Shown here one piece after another: positions 6,322 to 11,855 of a stretch of 20,025 bases of DNA. Each line of letters starts with the position of its first letter. The stretch's first letter is position 1. The DNA lies in IMG/VR virus record IMGVR_UViG_3300046519_000194, positions 1-20,025 of that record; one strand, given 5' to 3'. Origin of the DNA: a virus. The notes under the pieces were generated by a model, which searched no databases, had not been told where the DNA came from, and was given only the letters and a program-made list of their open reading frames with translations. The translations under genes were made by a program, and so were the position numbers.

Positions 6322-6782
6322 TGTCCGGCCTCCTTGCTAATGGCGGAGTCGATGGAGCCGTCCACGTTCTCCTTGCTGAACTTGGCGCCAGCCAGCCAGA
6401 TTGGCGTGCTCAGGTAGAACGAATGGAACGCCTCGCTACTGTCACGCAACCACCGATACCGCTCGGCATCCTTGCGCAGCGCCTCGACCTCGGCCTTGAG
6501 CTGCTCGCAATTCTCACGACGACGCTCCGCCAGTGACGCGAACTCTTCGCCATAGCCTCGCAACCTATCAAGCTCGCCAATCAGCGCCAGCACGGTGGCA
6601 GGGTTGGCGGCAGCAATAAAATCGGCGTCTGCAGATGGATTGGTATCGCTCGTAACGCCGACAGTTGCCAGATCGAGGCCATCCACAATGACATGCAGCT
6701 CGCCATGGACGTCGTTATCTACGCTTCGACGCCCAGGCGTTGCAGCCTCAGCCAGCCGCTTCAGTGCGCTGTAGTCGGTCAT
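6318..6782 (-). CDS. Ead/Ea22-like phage protein
   Basis: Ead/Ea22-like protein of unknown function, 154 residues. The N-terminus MTDYSALKRLAEAATPGRR is the family signature. ADADFIAAANPATVLALIGELDRL follows, then a coiled-coil region (about residues 83-115, ERRRENCEQLKAEVEALRKD) and a segment RYRWLRDSS. Start at 6782 is chosen for this signature and the G-rich stretch just upstream; the open frame extends to 6929, but that part is a different coding frame of the neighbouring genes. It overlaps the 41-residue upstream gene by ATGA. Confidence 0.87.
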   Translation of the reverse strand: MTDYSALKRLAEAATPGRRSVDNDVHGELHVIVDGLDLATVGVTSDTNPSADADFIAAANPATVLALIGELDRLRGYGEEFASLAERRRENCEQLKAEVEALRKDAERYRWLRDSSEAFHSFYLSTPIWLAGAKFSKENVDGSIDSAISKEAGQ

Positions 6783-6904
6783 GGTTGCCCCCAGACGCTG
6801 AATGTATGAGCGGGACGCTGGTAGCCGGACGGAATGAAGTGGTAGCCGGGGAAGTACCAGCCGGCGAGCAGGAGCGCGCCGATCATGCGGACCGTCGTTT
6901 TCAT
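6779..6904 (-). CDS. 41-residue hydrophobic phage peptide
   Basis: Short gene encoding MKTTVRMIGALLLAGWYFPG followed by 21 more residues ending FSVWGQP. The first 20 residues form one likely membrane segment or an uncleaved signal; an aromatic tail rich in Tyr, Phe and Pro follows. AGGTG lies about five bases before the ATG. Both ends overlap their neighbours by ATGA (6901-6904 and 6779-6782), so it fits exactly into the translational chain, which is the main evidence that it is real. Function unknown. Confidence 0.7.
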   Translation of the reverse strand: MKTTVRMIGALLLAGWYFPGYHFIPSGYQRPAHTFSVWGQP

Positions 6905-7092
6905 GGCGCACCTCGCTTGTAACGCTCATGCTTCTCGCAACGGCTGCACATCCTGTTCACCCATTCAGAAGTAGTTCCGTCGGCCTCGTATACGCGCGGG
7001 CCTACCATGATGTGCCGGTCGAAGTCGTGACCCTTGCTTGCACAAATAACGGCACCTACACGCAGCTTCATGATGTAGATCAACTTGTTCAT
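6901..7092 (-). CDS. Small CxxC phage protein
   Basis: Function unknown; 63 residues starting MNKLIYIMKLRVGAVICASK. It has a basic, partly hydrophobic N-terminus, a central GHDFDRHIMVGPRVYEADG segment and a C-terminal MCSRCEKHERYK knuckle that could bind zinc with C19 or the nearby histidines. The ATG at 7092 overlaps the stop of the gene upstream (ATGA) and the TGA overlaps the next start. The open frame continues to 7248 but overlaps the upstream gene, so the shorter form is preferred. Confidence 0.7.
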   Translation of the reverse strand: MNKLIYIMKLRVGAVICASKGHDFDRHIMVGPRVYEADGTTSEWVNRMCSRCEKHERYKRGAP

Positions 7093-7340
7093 GACTTCAC
7101 CTTCAGGCCGGCGGCCTCGATGGCGTAACGACTCTTTCGCAACGCATCGTTCCATGAGTTGGCCGGGGCGTTCCACGGAACGCTTGGCAGTTCCGCCGGC
7201 AGCTCCACCACCACAGCAGCGCGCGAGGCCTGCCAGATGAAGAAGCAATCACCCTTGCTCACCTTTCGCGTGCCCAGCATGAAATTCTTGTTGGCCTCAA
7301 ACCACGCCTCGAACTCTTCCCGCATCTTCTCGCTGCTCAT
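7089..7340 (-). CDS. Hypothetical phage protein with FIWQASRAA motif
   Basis: Function unknown; 83 residues, MSSEKMREEFEAWFEANKNF at the start. The acidic amphipathic N-terminal helix plus the central GDCFFIWQASRAAVVVELP motif is a pattern shared by many small early proteins of tailed phages. The C-terminus, RKSRYAIEAAGLKVKS, resembles that of the 4318-4599 product (QGQGLKVVG), hinting at a distant relationship. The ATG overlaps the YbcO-type gene stop (ATGA) and the TGA overlaps the next start, so it is an integral member of the chain. Confidence 0.78.
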   Translation of the reverse strand: MSSEKMREEFEAWFEANKNFMLGTRKVSKGDCFFIWQASRAAVVVELPAELPSVPWNAPANSWNDALRKSRYAIEAAGLKVKS

Positions 7341-7648
7341 GAAGCAACCCTCCCCTCACGAATCAGAATGTCCTGGGTACGCATGACGCCCTCGGCGTGC
7401 AGCTGCCGCGCCTGCTCGCGGTCACCGGCCCGGCGGCTGCCGCCGCGACCGTCCACATAGTCATGGCACGCGGAGCAGGCCCAGGCGCCTTGGAAGTCGT
7501 TCGGCTTGCAGCCCATGCCGTTGGTGCCAGCCAGGCGGTAGTGCGCCAGCACGGTGGTTTCCGGGTTGTGGTTGCAAACGCCCGGCACACGCACCTGGCA
7601 GTCGCGGCCCCGGGCGGCCTTGGTCAGCTTGTTTTGGCGAATGCTCAT
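7337..7648 (-). CDS. YbcO-family nuclease (DUF1364)
   Basis: Predicted HNH-like nuclease of the YbcO/DUF1364 family, common in the nin region of lambdoid phages. The 103-residue protein contains the family block AARGRDCQVRVPGVCNHNPE (about residues 11-30), TTVLAHYRLAG (about 31-41) and WACSACHDYVDGRGG (about 56-70). The paired Cys and His residues form the metal site. Start at 7648 overlaps the upstream stop by ATGA. It probably takes part in recombination or junction processing together with the VRR-NUC protein further downstream, but the substrate is not known. Confidence 0.9.
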   Translation of the reverse strand: MSIRQNKLTKAARGRDCQVRVPGVCNHNPETTVLAHYRLAGTNGMGCKPNDFQGAWACSACHDYVDGRGGSRRAGDREQARQLHAEGVMRTQDILIREGRVAS

Positions 7649-7845
7649 GCCTGGGTGTCCTCAAGGTCGATAACTCGGAAGGTGCTCGGCCACATGCGGG
7701 CGCCGTGGGCGTCGGCAAGAGCGCGATCCTGGTACAGGGCCACCGGAGGCTGCGGCTGGTCGCACAGGCCGATCAGATGCGAGCCTGCGTACAGCGCAAA
7801 TCGGAACAGGCCGGGCTCTGGCAGGGCCAACATCGGATCACGCAT
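7645..7845 (-). CDS. Small hypothetical phage protein
   Basis: Function unknown; 66 residues from the ATG at 7845, starting MRDPMLALPEPGLFRFALYA. The sequence is compact and looks folded, with likely beta strands (FRFALYAGSHLIGL, PPVALYQD) and a helix (RALADAHGARM). The open frame has an upstream TTG at 7854, but the ATG is the more usual start; no strong ribosome site is seen for either, so coupling to the P-like gene (8-base overlap) is probable. The stop overlaps the YbcO-type start by ATGA. Confidence 0.68.
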   Translation of the reverse strand: MRDPMLALPEPGLFRFALYAGSHLIGLCDQPQPPVALYQDRALADAHGARMWPSTFRVIDLEDTQA

Positions 7846-8533
7846 GGCTTGCAACCCCGCGACGGGCAGCGCGGATCGCGTTCAACGCCTCAGTAGCCTT
7901 TTCGCGGGAGCTGCGCACCGGGATGTGCTCGGGTAGCGCCAGGGGCATCGGCTGCAGCGGCTTGCCGGCGACTATGCGGCGAACTGTGATCACGTAGTTG
8001 CGCTCGAACAGCTTCAGGCTGAGCGCAGTGTCCAGCTTGTTCAGGCTATCAAATCCGCATTCCTTGGCGGTGTGCCAGACCGCGTCGTGAGACCACTTGG
8101 CCTGGCCGGCCATGGTTGGATGAGCGTTTCGGCAGGCTTCCCGAAAGGCGGTGTTGAGCGGTGGCAGGCCCATCATTTCTGGCGTTGGGGTGCACCAGTC
8201 AATGAAGGTGCCCACGTTCGGGATGAAGTCGCGGGCAGCCTGCCGGGCGCGCATCAGCCCGAACTGCAGCTGATCGAAGGTTTGCAGGCCGGCCTCAACG
8301 AAGCCCTGCAGCCATTCCTTCTTCGCGGCCTTGTATGCGGGCATATCTGGCCAGGCCTGCTTCCATGCCGGGAAGATAGCGCGCAGCTGACGGAACAGCA
8401 CGTTGATCACGGTGGCCGTCTGGCGATTTAGCTCGGATTGAACTTCGGCAGGCAGCATCTCGTCCTTGCCAATGAATTCGCCGGCCTGGACTTTTCCCCA
8501 CAGGCCAGCGGTGATAGCGGTTACGTTGTTCAT
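7838..8533 (-). CDS. P: Phage replication protein P (helicase loader)
   Basis: Lambda P-type protein that brings the host DnaB helicase to the phage origin. The 231-residue product starts MNNVTAITAGLWGKV. The diagnostic core includes LFRQLRAIFPAWKQAWPD (about residues 47-64), EWLQGFVEAGL (about 74-84), QLQFGLMRARQAARDFIPNVG (about 88-108), FIDWCTPTPEMMGLP and WSHDAVWHTAKECGF. Start at 8533 overlaps the O-like gene stop (ATGA); residues encoded further upstream belong to the other frame. The adjacent O-like gene carrying the apparent origin supports the assignment. Confidence 0.9.
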   Translation of the reverse strand: MNNVTAITAGLWGKVQAGEFIGKDEMLPAEVQSELNRQTATVINVLFRQLRAIFPAWKQAWPDMPAYKAAKKEWLQGFVEAGLQTFDQLQFGLMRARQAARDFIPNVGTFIDWCTPTPEMMGLPPLNTAFREACRNAHPTMAGQAKWSHDAVWHTAKECGFDSLNKLDTALSLKLFERNYVITVRRIVAGKPLQPMPLALPEHIPVRSSREKATEALNAIRAARRGVASHA

Positions 8534-9291
8534 TGGAACTGGCCCTCTGCAATCCAATCGGTGTCCGAGTCGGCGCCGTCGAAGTCCGCTGCCGAAGTCC
8601 TCTGCGGAAACTGAGCGACGTTGTTTTTGATGGACGCGGCGCGGGCGTTATCGCGCTGCACCCACTTGACCAGCATCTGCACCCATTCCTTCTGGGTGTT
8701 CACTTGTTCGCCGGACTCGTAGTGCGCGGTGAAGGCCTTGCGGACTTCCTCGGTGAACAGAGTCGGCGGCAGGCCGGCGTGCACCACGTAGGTGTTCAGC
8801 AGGGTTTCGTCTGGCACCCAATTCAGGGTCATCTCGCTGGGCATGCGAGGGTCGACGGGCTCGTGCGTAGGGAGTGGGTCTTTATTATTCTCTACATCTT
8901 CTTTAGGTAACGATCCGCTAACGTTGCGAGCGTTACCTTTAGCGTTAGCGCTCTTGTGGTTTGCCACACGCTTTGCCGTTAGAAGCCTATTTTTGGCGGT
9001 CTTGCCGTTGTGGCGGTCGAAGTGCGGCAGGCTGATAAGGCCATCTGCCTCGGCCATCCACCCCACTGATTTCATGTGCTCGCAGAAACCGGTAACGCCC
9101 ACCATGCGGTCGAGTAACTTTTTACTAACGTTCGGAGCGTTACCGTTCTCGGTCTGCTGGTCGAACCATCCCCACACGCGCATCAGCTTGCCCACCACAG
9201 CATCCGGGTCGATATCGGCCAGGTCAGCGATCTGGCAAACCTCGGGCTTGTCCATGGTGGTCAGTTCGAACTTGATCCAATCGCCGGCCAT
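8530..9291 (-). CDS. O-like replication initiator with DnaT-type C-terminal domain
   Basis: Probable origin-binding and primosome protein, 253 residues, MAGDWIKFELTTMDKPEVCQ at the start. The N-terminal domain (about 1-108) resembles winged-helix replication initiators of phages. A Ser/Asn-rich linker (about 110-150) follows. The C-terminal domain (about 153-220, MTLNWVPDETLLNTYVVHAG to WVQMLVKWVQRDNAR) is DnaT-like, a fold that binds single-stranded DNA. The linker-coding DNA holds inverted repeats and an AT-rich tract that look like the origin, as in lambda O. The ATG overlaps the upstream TAA by one base (TAATG). Confidence 0.85.
   Translation of the reverse strand: MAGDWIKFELTTMDKPEVCQIADLADIDPDAVVGKLMRVWGWFDQQTENGNAPNVSKKLLDRMVGVTGFCEHMKSVGWMAEADGLISLPHFDRHNGKTAKNRLLTAKRVANHKSANAKGNARNVSGSLPKEDVENNKDPLPTHEPVDPRMPSEMTLNWVPDETLLNTYVVHAGLPPTLFTEEVRKAFTAHYESGEQVNTQKEWVQMLVKWVQRDNARAASIKNNVAQFPQRTSAADFDGADSDTDWIAEGQFQ
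8881..9144. other. Candidate phage replication origin with iteron-like repeats
   Basis: Within the O-like gene, half-sites of the form G(G/C)TAACG recur. Plus-strand copies are at 8906-8912, 8917-8923 and 9091-9097, with a variant, ACTAACG, at 9124-9130. Inverted copies are at 8931-8937, 8943-8949 and 9138-9144. The 21-bp unit 8917-8937 recurs at 9124-9144 with 18 of 21 bases identical. An AT-rich stretch lies at 8881-8905. In lambda, palindromic iterons plus an AT-rich tract inside gene O form ori, so this is a strong candidate for the same role. Confidence 0.65.
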
Positions 9292-10034
9292 TACTGCAGC
9301 CCTCCGCTGAGCTTTTCCGCAAGCAGCACCAGACCGCGGCGGGTAACCATCACCTGCTCGACGACCTTCAGCTCTTCGGATTCTTTGTTGTTGATGCGAA
9401 CCATCTTGTGTTCGAGCAGGCCGGCGGATAGCCGGGGCTGGAAGGCAGACCAATTCGCGAAGGATGTACGCCGGTAGATCCAGCGATTGCTGCTGAGCCA
9501 GCCGATCAGCTTCAGCGGCCCGATGCCCAGGTGTTTGGCCGCATCGGTGAGGCAAACGGAGCCGGGGGTGCTGGCCAAGCGCTGCAGCGCCGCGACCTTC
9601 GGCGCCTGCAACTGGATGACGCCCAGCAGCCGCTCGTTCTCTTCGGCTTTGTCGGCGGCCAGGCGCAGCGCCTCAGCCAGATTGGTCGGGATGAACGATT
9701 GGCGGGCGGCCTGCTGCTCCAGATCCTGCCAGCGGTCGATGATCTTGGCGCGCAGCTCGACGCTGTAGCCGGAGACCACCACCATGGTGTCGCGGTAGCT
9801 CAGCAGGAACTCCGCGTAGGTTTGGCCGTTCTGCTTGTGGATGTAGGGGGTCTCGTTTGAAGAAACGACACCCTTTTTCACCAACTGGCGGACGGTCTTC
9901 AGCACGTTGTCATGGGTGCTGCCGGTAAGCTCGGCAATCTCACGCGACGACATGACATGACGCGTCATTGGTTGAGAGCTAGGAAACCGTGTCGCGTCAG
10001 GAGGGGTATTGCGGGGGTAGGTGGTACTGTGCAT
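9291..10034 (-). CDS. Rha-family regulator with KilAC antirepressor-type C-terminus
   Basis: Predicted DNA-binding regulator, 247 residues. Residues of about 24-108 match the Rha domain (VMSSREIAELTGSTHDNVLK, then YIHKQNGQTYAEFLLSYRDT). Residues of about 145-245 form a KilAC domain (LQRLASTPGSVCLTDAAKHLGI to LVLLAEKLSGG), found in phage antirepressors. GGGAG lies about five bases before the ATG at 10034. It occupies the position of cII in lambda, downstream of cro and upstream of the replication genes. A LexA-box-like sequence at 10105-10120 lies upstream. It may lower repressor activity on induction, but this is inferred from the domain family. Confidence 0.85.
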   Translation of the reverse strand: MHSTTYPRNTPPDATRFPSSQPMTRHVMSSREIAELTGSTHDNVLKTVRQLVKKGVVSSNETPYIHKQNGQTYAEFLLSYRDTMVVVSGYSVELRAKIIDRWQDLEQQAARQSFIPTNLAEALRLAADKAEENERLLGVIQLQAPKVAALQRLASTPGSVCLTDAAKHLGIGPLKLIGWLSSNRWIYRRTSFANWSAFQPRLSAGLLEHKMVRINNKESEELKVVEQVMVTRRGLVLLAEKLSGGLQ

Positions 10035-10061
10035 AATTACTCCCAGTTATCGATGTCGAAG

Positions 10062-10088
10062 AAGCCGCCCTGCCAGGCGGTTTTTTTT
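10062..10088 (+). terminator. Plus-strand terminator between Cro-like and Rha genes
   Basis: CCGCC (10065-10069) pairs with GGCGG (10076-10080) around a six-base loop, extended by A-T and G-T pairs, and eight T follow (10081-10088). It points rightward, against the direction of the surrounding operon, so it would end an antisense or short RNA and not the cro transcript. Confidence 0.7.
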
Positions 10089-10104
10089 CGTCTTCATTTT
10101 TTTG

Positions 10105-10120
10105 CTGTATGAAAAAACAG
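10105..10120. promoter_or_regulatory. LexA-box-like palindrome upstream of the Rha/KilAC gene
   Basis: CTGTATGAAAAAACAG fits the CTGT-N8-ACAG SOS box exactly at the conserved ends. It is 71 bases upstream of the Rha/KilAC start. No strong -35 or -10 pair for that gene is obvious beside it, and the A-rich centre lowers specificity, so the call is tentative. Confidence 0.4.
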
Positions 10121-10175
10121 CTGTCTTGCAGCACTTATTGCCAAGCGTTATCGGGCGCAGAATTCAACTACCTGA

Positions 10176-10406
10176 TCAGCCGTTGGCGACTTGCTCGACC
10201 GGGTACAGGTCGGGCCTCAACTCAAACCTTGTTACCTGGCCATCAACGGCCTTCTCCAGCGGTATTACTAGATCTGCTGGGACGCGCTGATTGCGGTGAA
10301 TGCACTGCCAGATACGTGGCTGACTGGTGTGACACCGACGAGCCAATTCGGCTTGGCTGCCCGCCAATCGAAGCACCTTATCGATCGGTCTTTCTTTTTT
10401 CGGCAT
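10176..10406 (-). CDS. Cro-like repressor, YdaS family
   Basis: Small DNA-binding protein that would oppose CI at the shared operators. The 76-residue product has the helix-turn-helix SQAELARRCHTSQPRIWQCI (about residues 17-36), followed by RNQRVPADLVIPLEKAVDGQ and the tail FELRPDLYP. This is the pattern of YdaS/Cro-type regulators. It starts at 10406 with GAGG about nine bases upstream and is the first gene of the leftward early operon. It diverges from CI over a 104-base operator region. The protein family is clear; the Cro role is inferred from position. Confidence 0.87.
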   Translation of the reverse strand: MPKKERPIDKVLRLAGSQAELARRCHTSQPRIWQCIHRNQRVPADLVIPLEKAVDGQVTRFELRPDLYPVEQVANG

Positions 10407-10435
10407 GGTTGCTCGCCCTCATAGTCGTGCACTGG

Positions 10436-10498
10436 ATGATAACTCAAGTTATGAAAACTACAAACACATGTTATTTGAAGAGGTATAACGCGTGTTTT
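10436..10498. promoter_or_regulatory. Divergent cro/cI operator region with three repeated sites
   Basis: Three 14-bp sites resembling ATAAC-N4-GTTAT lie at 10439-10452 (perfect), 10461-10474 (8 of 10 fixed bases) and 10485-10498 (9 of 10), spaced 22 and 24 bases centre to centre like lambda OR1-OR3. A minus-strand -10 TATCAT (10441-10436) with a poor -35 (TTGTAG) would serve cro and overlaps the first site. A plus-strand -10 TATAAC (10484-10489) would serve cI and overlaps the third. Confidence 0.68.
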
Positions 10499-10510
10499 AC
10501 CCTTGCAGGC

Positions 10511-11179
10511 ATGACGAAACCTCAAGAACTACTGAAGGACCGCATCTTTCAGCGGCGCACGCAGCTGGAAATGAGCCAGCAAGCTCTGGCCGAAAAAGCG
10601 GGCGTGAGCCAGGTGACAATCCAGCACCTCGAGAGCGGCAGGAACTCGACCTCTAAAAAACTGGTGGAGATAGCGCGCGCACTGAACGTCTCGGCTGAAT
10701 GGCTAGCCAATGGCGGGGATGATCTTGGCCGGGCGCGCGAGGAGCGGGCGAACGTCGCCATGATTGACCAGCCCAACATGATGTTCAGATACCCGGTAAT
10801 TTCTTGGGTCGCGGCAGGCGCTTGGTCTGAAGCAGTTGAGCCCTTCCCGCCCGGGTTCTCAGATCGCTACGAAATGTCCGAGTACGATTCGAAAGGCCCG
10901 GCGTTCTGGCTTGAAGTTAAGGGTGATTCCATGACCTCAAGCGGCGGGCAAAGCATTCCTGAGGGGACTTTTATCCTGGTCGACACCGAGGCTCATGTGC
11001 AGCCAGGTAAGCTGGTGATAGCGAAGCTTGCGGACAGCAACGAAGCCACCTTCAAGAAGCTGGTTGAGGATGGTGGTCGTCAATTTTTGAAGCCTTTGAA
11101 TCAGGCCTATCCAATCCAGATGTGTGCAGATGGTTGTCGCATTGTAGGTGTTGTGGTCAGAGCCCTGACTAAGCTGTAG
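10511..11179 (+). CDS. cI: CI-type prophage repressor with S24 autocleavage domain
   Basis: Maintains lysogeny by binding operators at both early promoters, and is inactivated by RecA-stimulated self-cleavage. The 222-residue protein has a helix-turn-helix (about residues 21-41, MSQQALAEKAGVSQVTIQHL), a linker and an S24 peptidase-like domain. The cleavage site is Ala102-Gly103 (WVAAGAW), the catalytic Ser is S140 (KGDSM) and the Lys is K182 (TFKKLVEDGG). The following segment, FLKPLNQAYPI, is close to that of lambda CI. The start at 10511 follows a short leader and has only a weak ribosome site, like some repressors read from a maintenance promoter. A terminator follows. Confidence 0.95.
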   Translation: MTKPQELLKDRIFQRRTQLEMSQQALAEKAGVSQVTIQHLESGRNSTSKKLVEIARALNVSAEWLANGGDDLGRAREERANVAMIDQPNMMFRYPVISWVAAGAWSEAVEPFPPGFSDRYEMSEYDSKGPAFWLEVKGDSMTSSGGQSIPEGTFILVDTEAHVQPGKLVIAKLADSNEATFKKLVEDGGRQFLKPLNQAYPIQMCADGCRIVGVVVRALTKL

Positions 11180-11197
11180 CACGAAAATCCGCAGAAC

Positions 11198-11224
11198 AGG
11201 CCCGCCACCGAGCGGGCTTTTTTT
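11198..11224 (+). terminator. Rho-independent terminator after cI
   Basis: GCCCGC (11200-11205) pairs with GCGGGC (11212-11217) around a six-base loop, and seven T follow (11218-11224). It lies 19 bases after the cI stop and isolates the maintenance transcript from the DUF1654 gene. Confidence 0.88.
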
Positions 11225-11311
11225 CGCCCGAACCATTCCGCCTGCTTCAAAACCTTACTCATCGTCAGAAGCATCGTACGCCGGGCTTGCGAATTTCCTA
11301 CATCATTAATA

Positions 11312-11327
11312 CTGTATGCATATACAG
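11312..11327. promoter_or_regulatory. LexA (SOS) box upstream of the DUF1654 gene
   Basis: CTGTATGCATATACAG is a near-perfect palindrome fitting CTGT-N8-ACAG with the AT-rich centre preferred by LexA. It lies 21 bases before the DUF1654 start codon, overlapping any promoter there, with GGAGG (11338-11342) just after it. DNA-damage induction of the downstream gene is a direct prediction. Confidence 0.8.
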
Positions 11328-11348
11328 CAGTAGAAATGGAGGTTCACA

Positions 11349-11600
11349 ATGCTTCACCAGCCGGATTTCACCCAGACCAAGCCGCGTACTTATGAGCAGA
11401 TTGGCCATCGCGTTCAGAAAATGATCAACGACCCAAAGGTGCAGAAGCGACAGTTCATCGTCGTCGCCAGGCTGCCGAACGAAAGCCCCTCCGACTGGCA
11501 CCGGTTTCTGAGCGAAATCGCTGAGACGGTCGGCATAAGGGTCGACGAGGTTGAGGGCGATGGGGTCAGAATCGGCTGGCAGGAATACTGCGAAAGCTAA
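11349..11600 (+). CDS. DUF1654 domain protein, predicted SOS-regulated
   Basis: Function unknown; 83 residues. The sequence matches the DUF1654 pattern: TYEQIGHRVQKMINDPKVQK (about residues 14-33), a strand QFIVVARLP, SPSDWHRFLSEIAET (about 46-60) and the closing VRIGWQEY. DUF1654 proteins are known from Pseudomonas chromosomes and prophages. A strong ribosome site GGAGG precedes the ATG by about six bases and a LexA box covers the promoter region. It sits between cI and the rightward early promoter, where lambda carries rex genes, and is probably expressed separately from both. Confidence 0.87.
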   Translation: MLHQPDFTQTKPRTYEQIGHRVQKMINDPKVQKRQFIVVARLPNESPSDWHRFLSEIAETVGIRVDEVEGDGVRIGWQEYCES

Positions 11601-11628
11601 TCGTCCGCCCACCAACGCAACCAAATAA

Positions 11629-11690
11629 ATAACGTAGGTTATTGACAGGACCAAAACATGAGTTATGATCTAACCCATAACTTAGGTTAT
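11629..11690 (+). promoter_or_regulatory. Rightward early promoter bracketed by two repressor operators
   Basis: TTGACA (11642-11647) and TATGAT (11664-11669), 16 bases apart, make a strong promoter reading right. Perfect copies of ATAAC-N4-GTTAT lie at 11629-11642, touching the -35, and at 11677-11690, over the expected start. The same motif occurs at the cro/cI operators. This corresponds to lambda pL/OL: CI would repress the whole right arm from here. Confidence 0.8.
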
Positions 11691-11699
11691 CAGGACAAA

Positions 11700-11828
11700 G
11701 CCGGGCAATCGCCGGCTACCAAGATCAGGGGGAAGCCTGATCCCAGCCCCCGACAAGGGGATCGACTGGCTCAGAAATGAGAGCTCTTTTGGAAAGCATC
11801 ACTGAAGCGCCTGGTAAAACGGGCGCTT
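11700..11828 (+). promoter_or_regulatory. Structured early leader with boxA-like and boxB-like elements
   Basis: The leader RNA can form hairpins at 11700-11716, 11723-11742 (GATCAGG/CCTGATC, perfect), 11748-11760 (CCCC-GACAA-GGGG, a pentaloop like that of P22 boxB) and 11805-11828 (9-bp stem with one G-U pair, loop GTAAAA). GCTCTTTT at 11783-11790 resembles boxA. A terminator follows the first gene, so an antitermination (nut- or put-like) site is a reasonable reading. Confidence 0.45.
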
Positions 11829-11855
11829 TGGGATGACAACCACCGAGTAAATCGC

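Noticed and set aside
10112-10132. Minus-strand terminator after cro (GCTG/CAGC stem plus six T)
   Set aside because: The stem is only four base pairs with two bases between it and the T-run; too weak to call, though a partial tR1-like effect is possible.
10109-10510. N-terminal extension of CI by 134 residues
   Set aside because: It runs antisense through the Cro-like gene and the operators. The HTH domain begins properly after the ATG at 10511.
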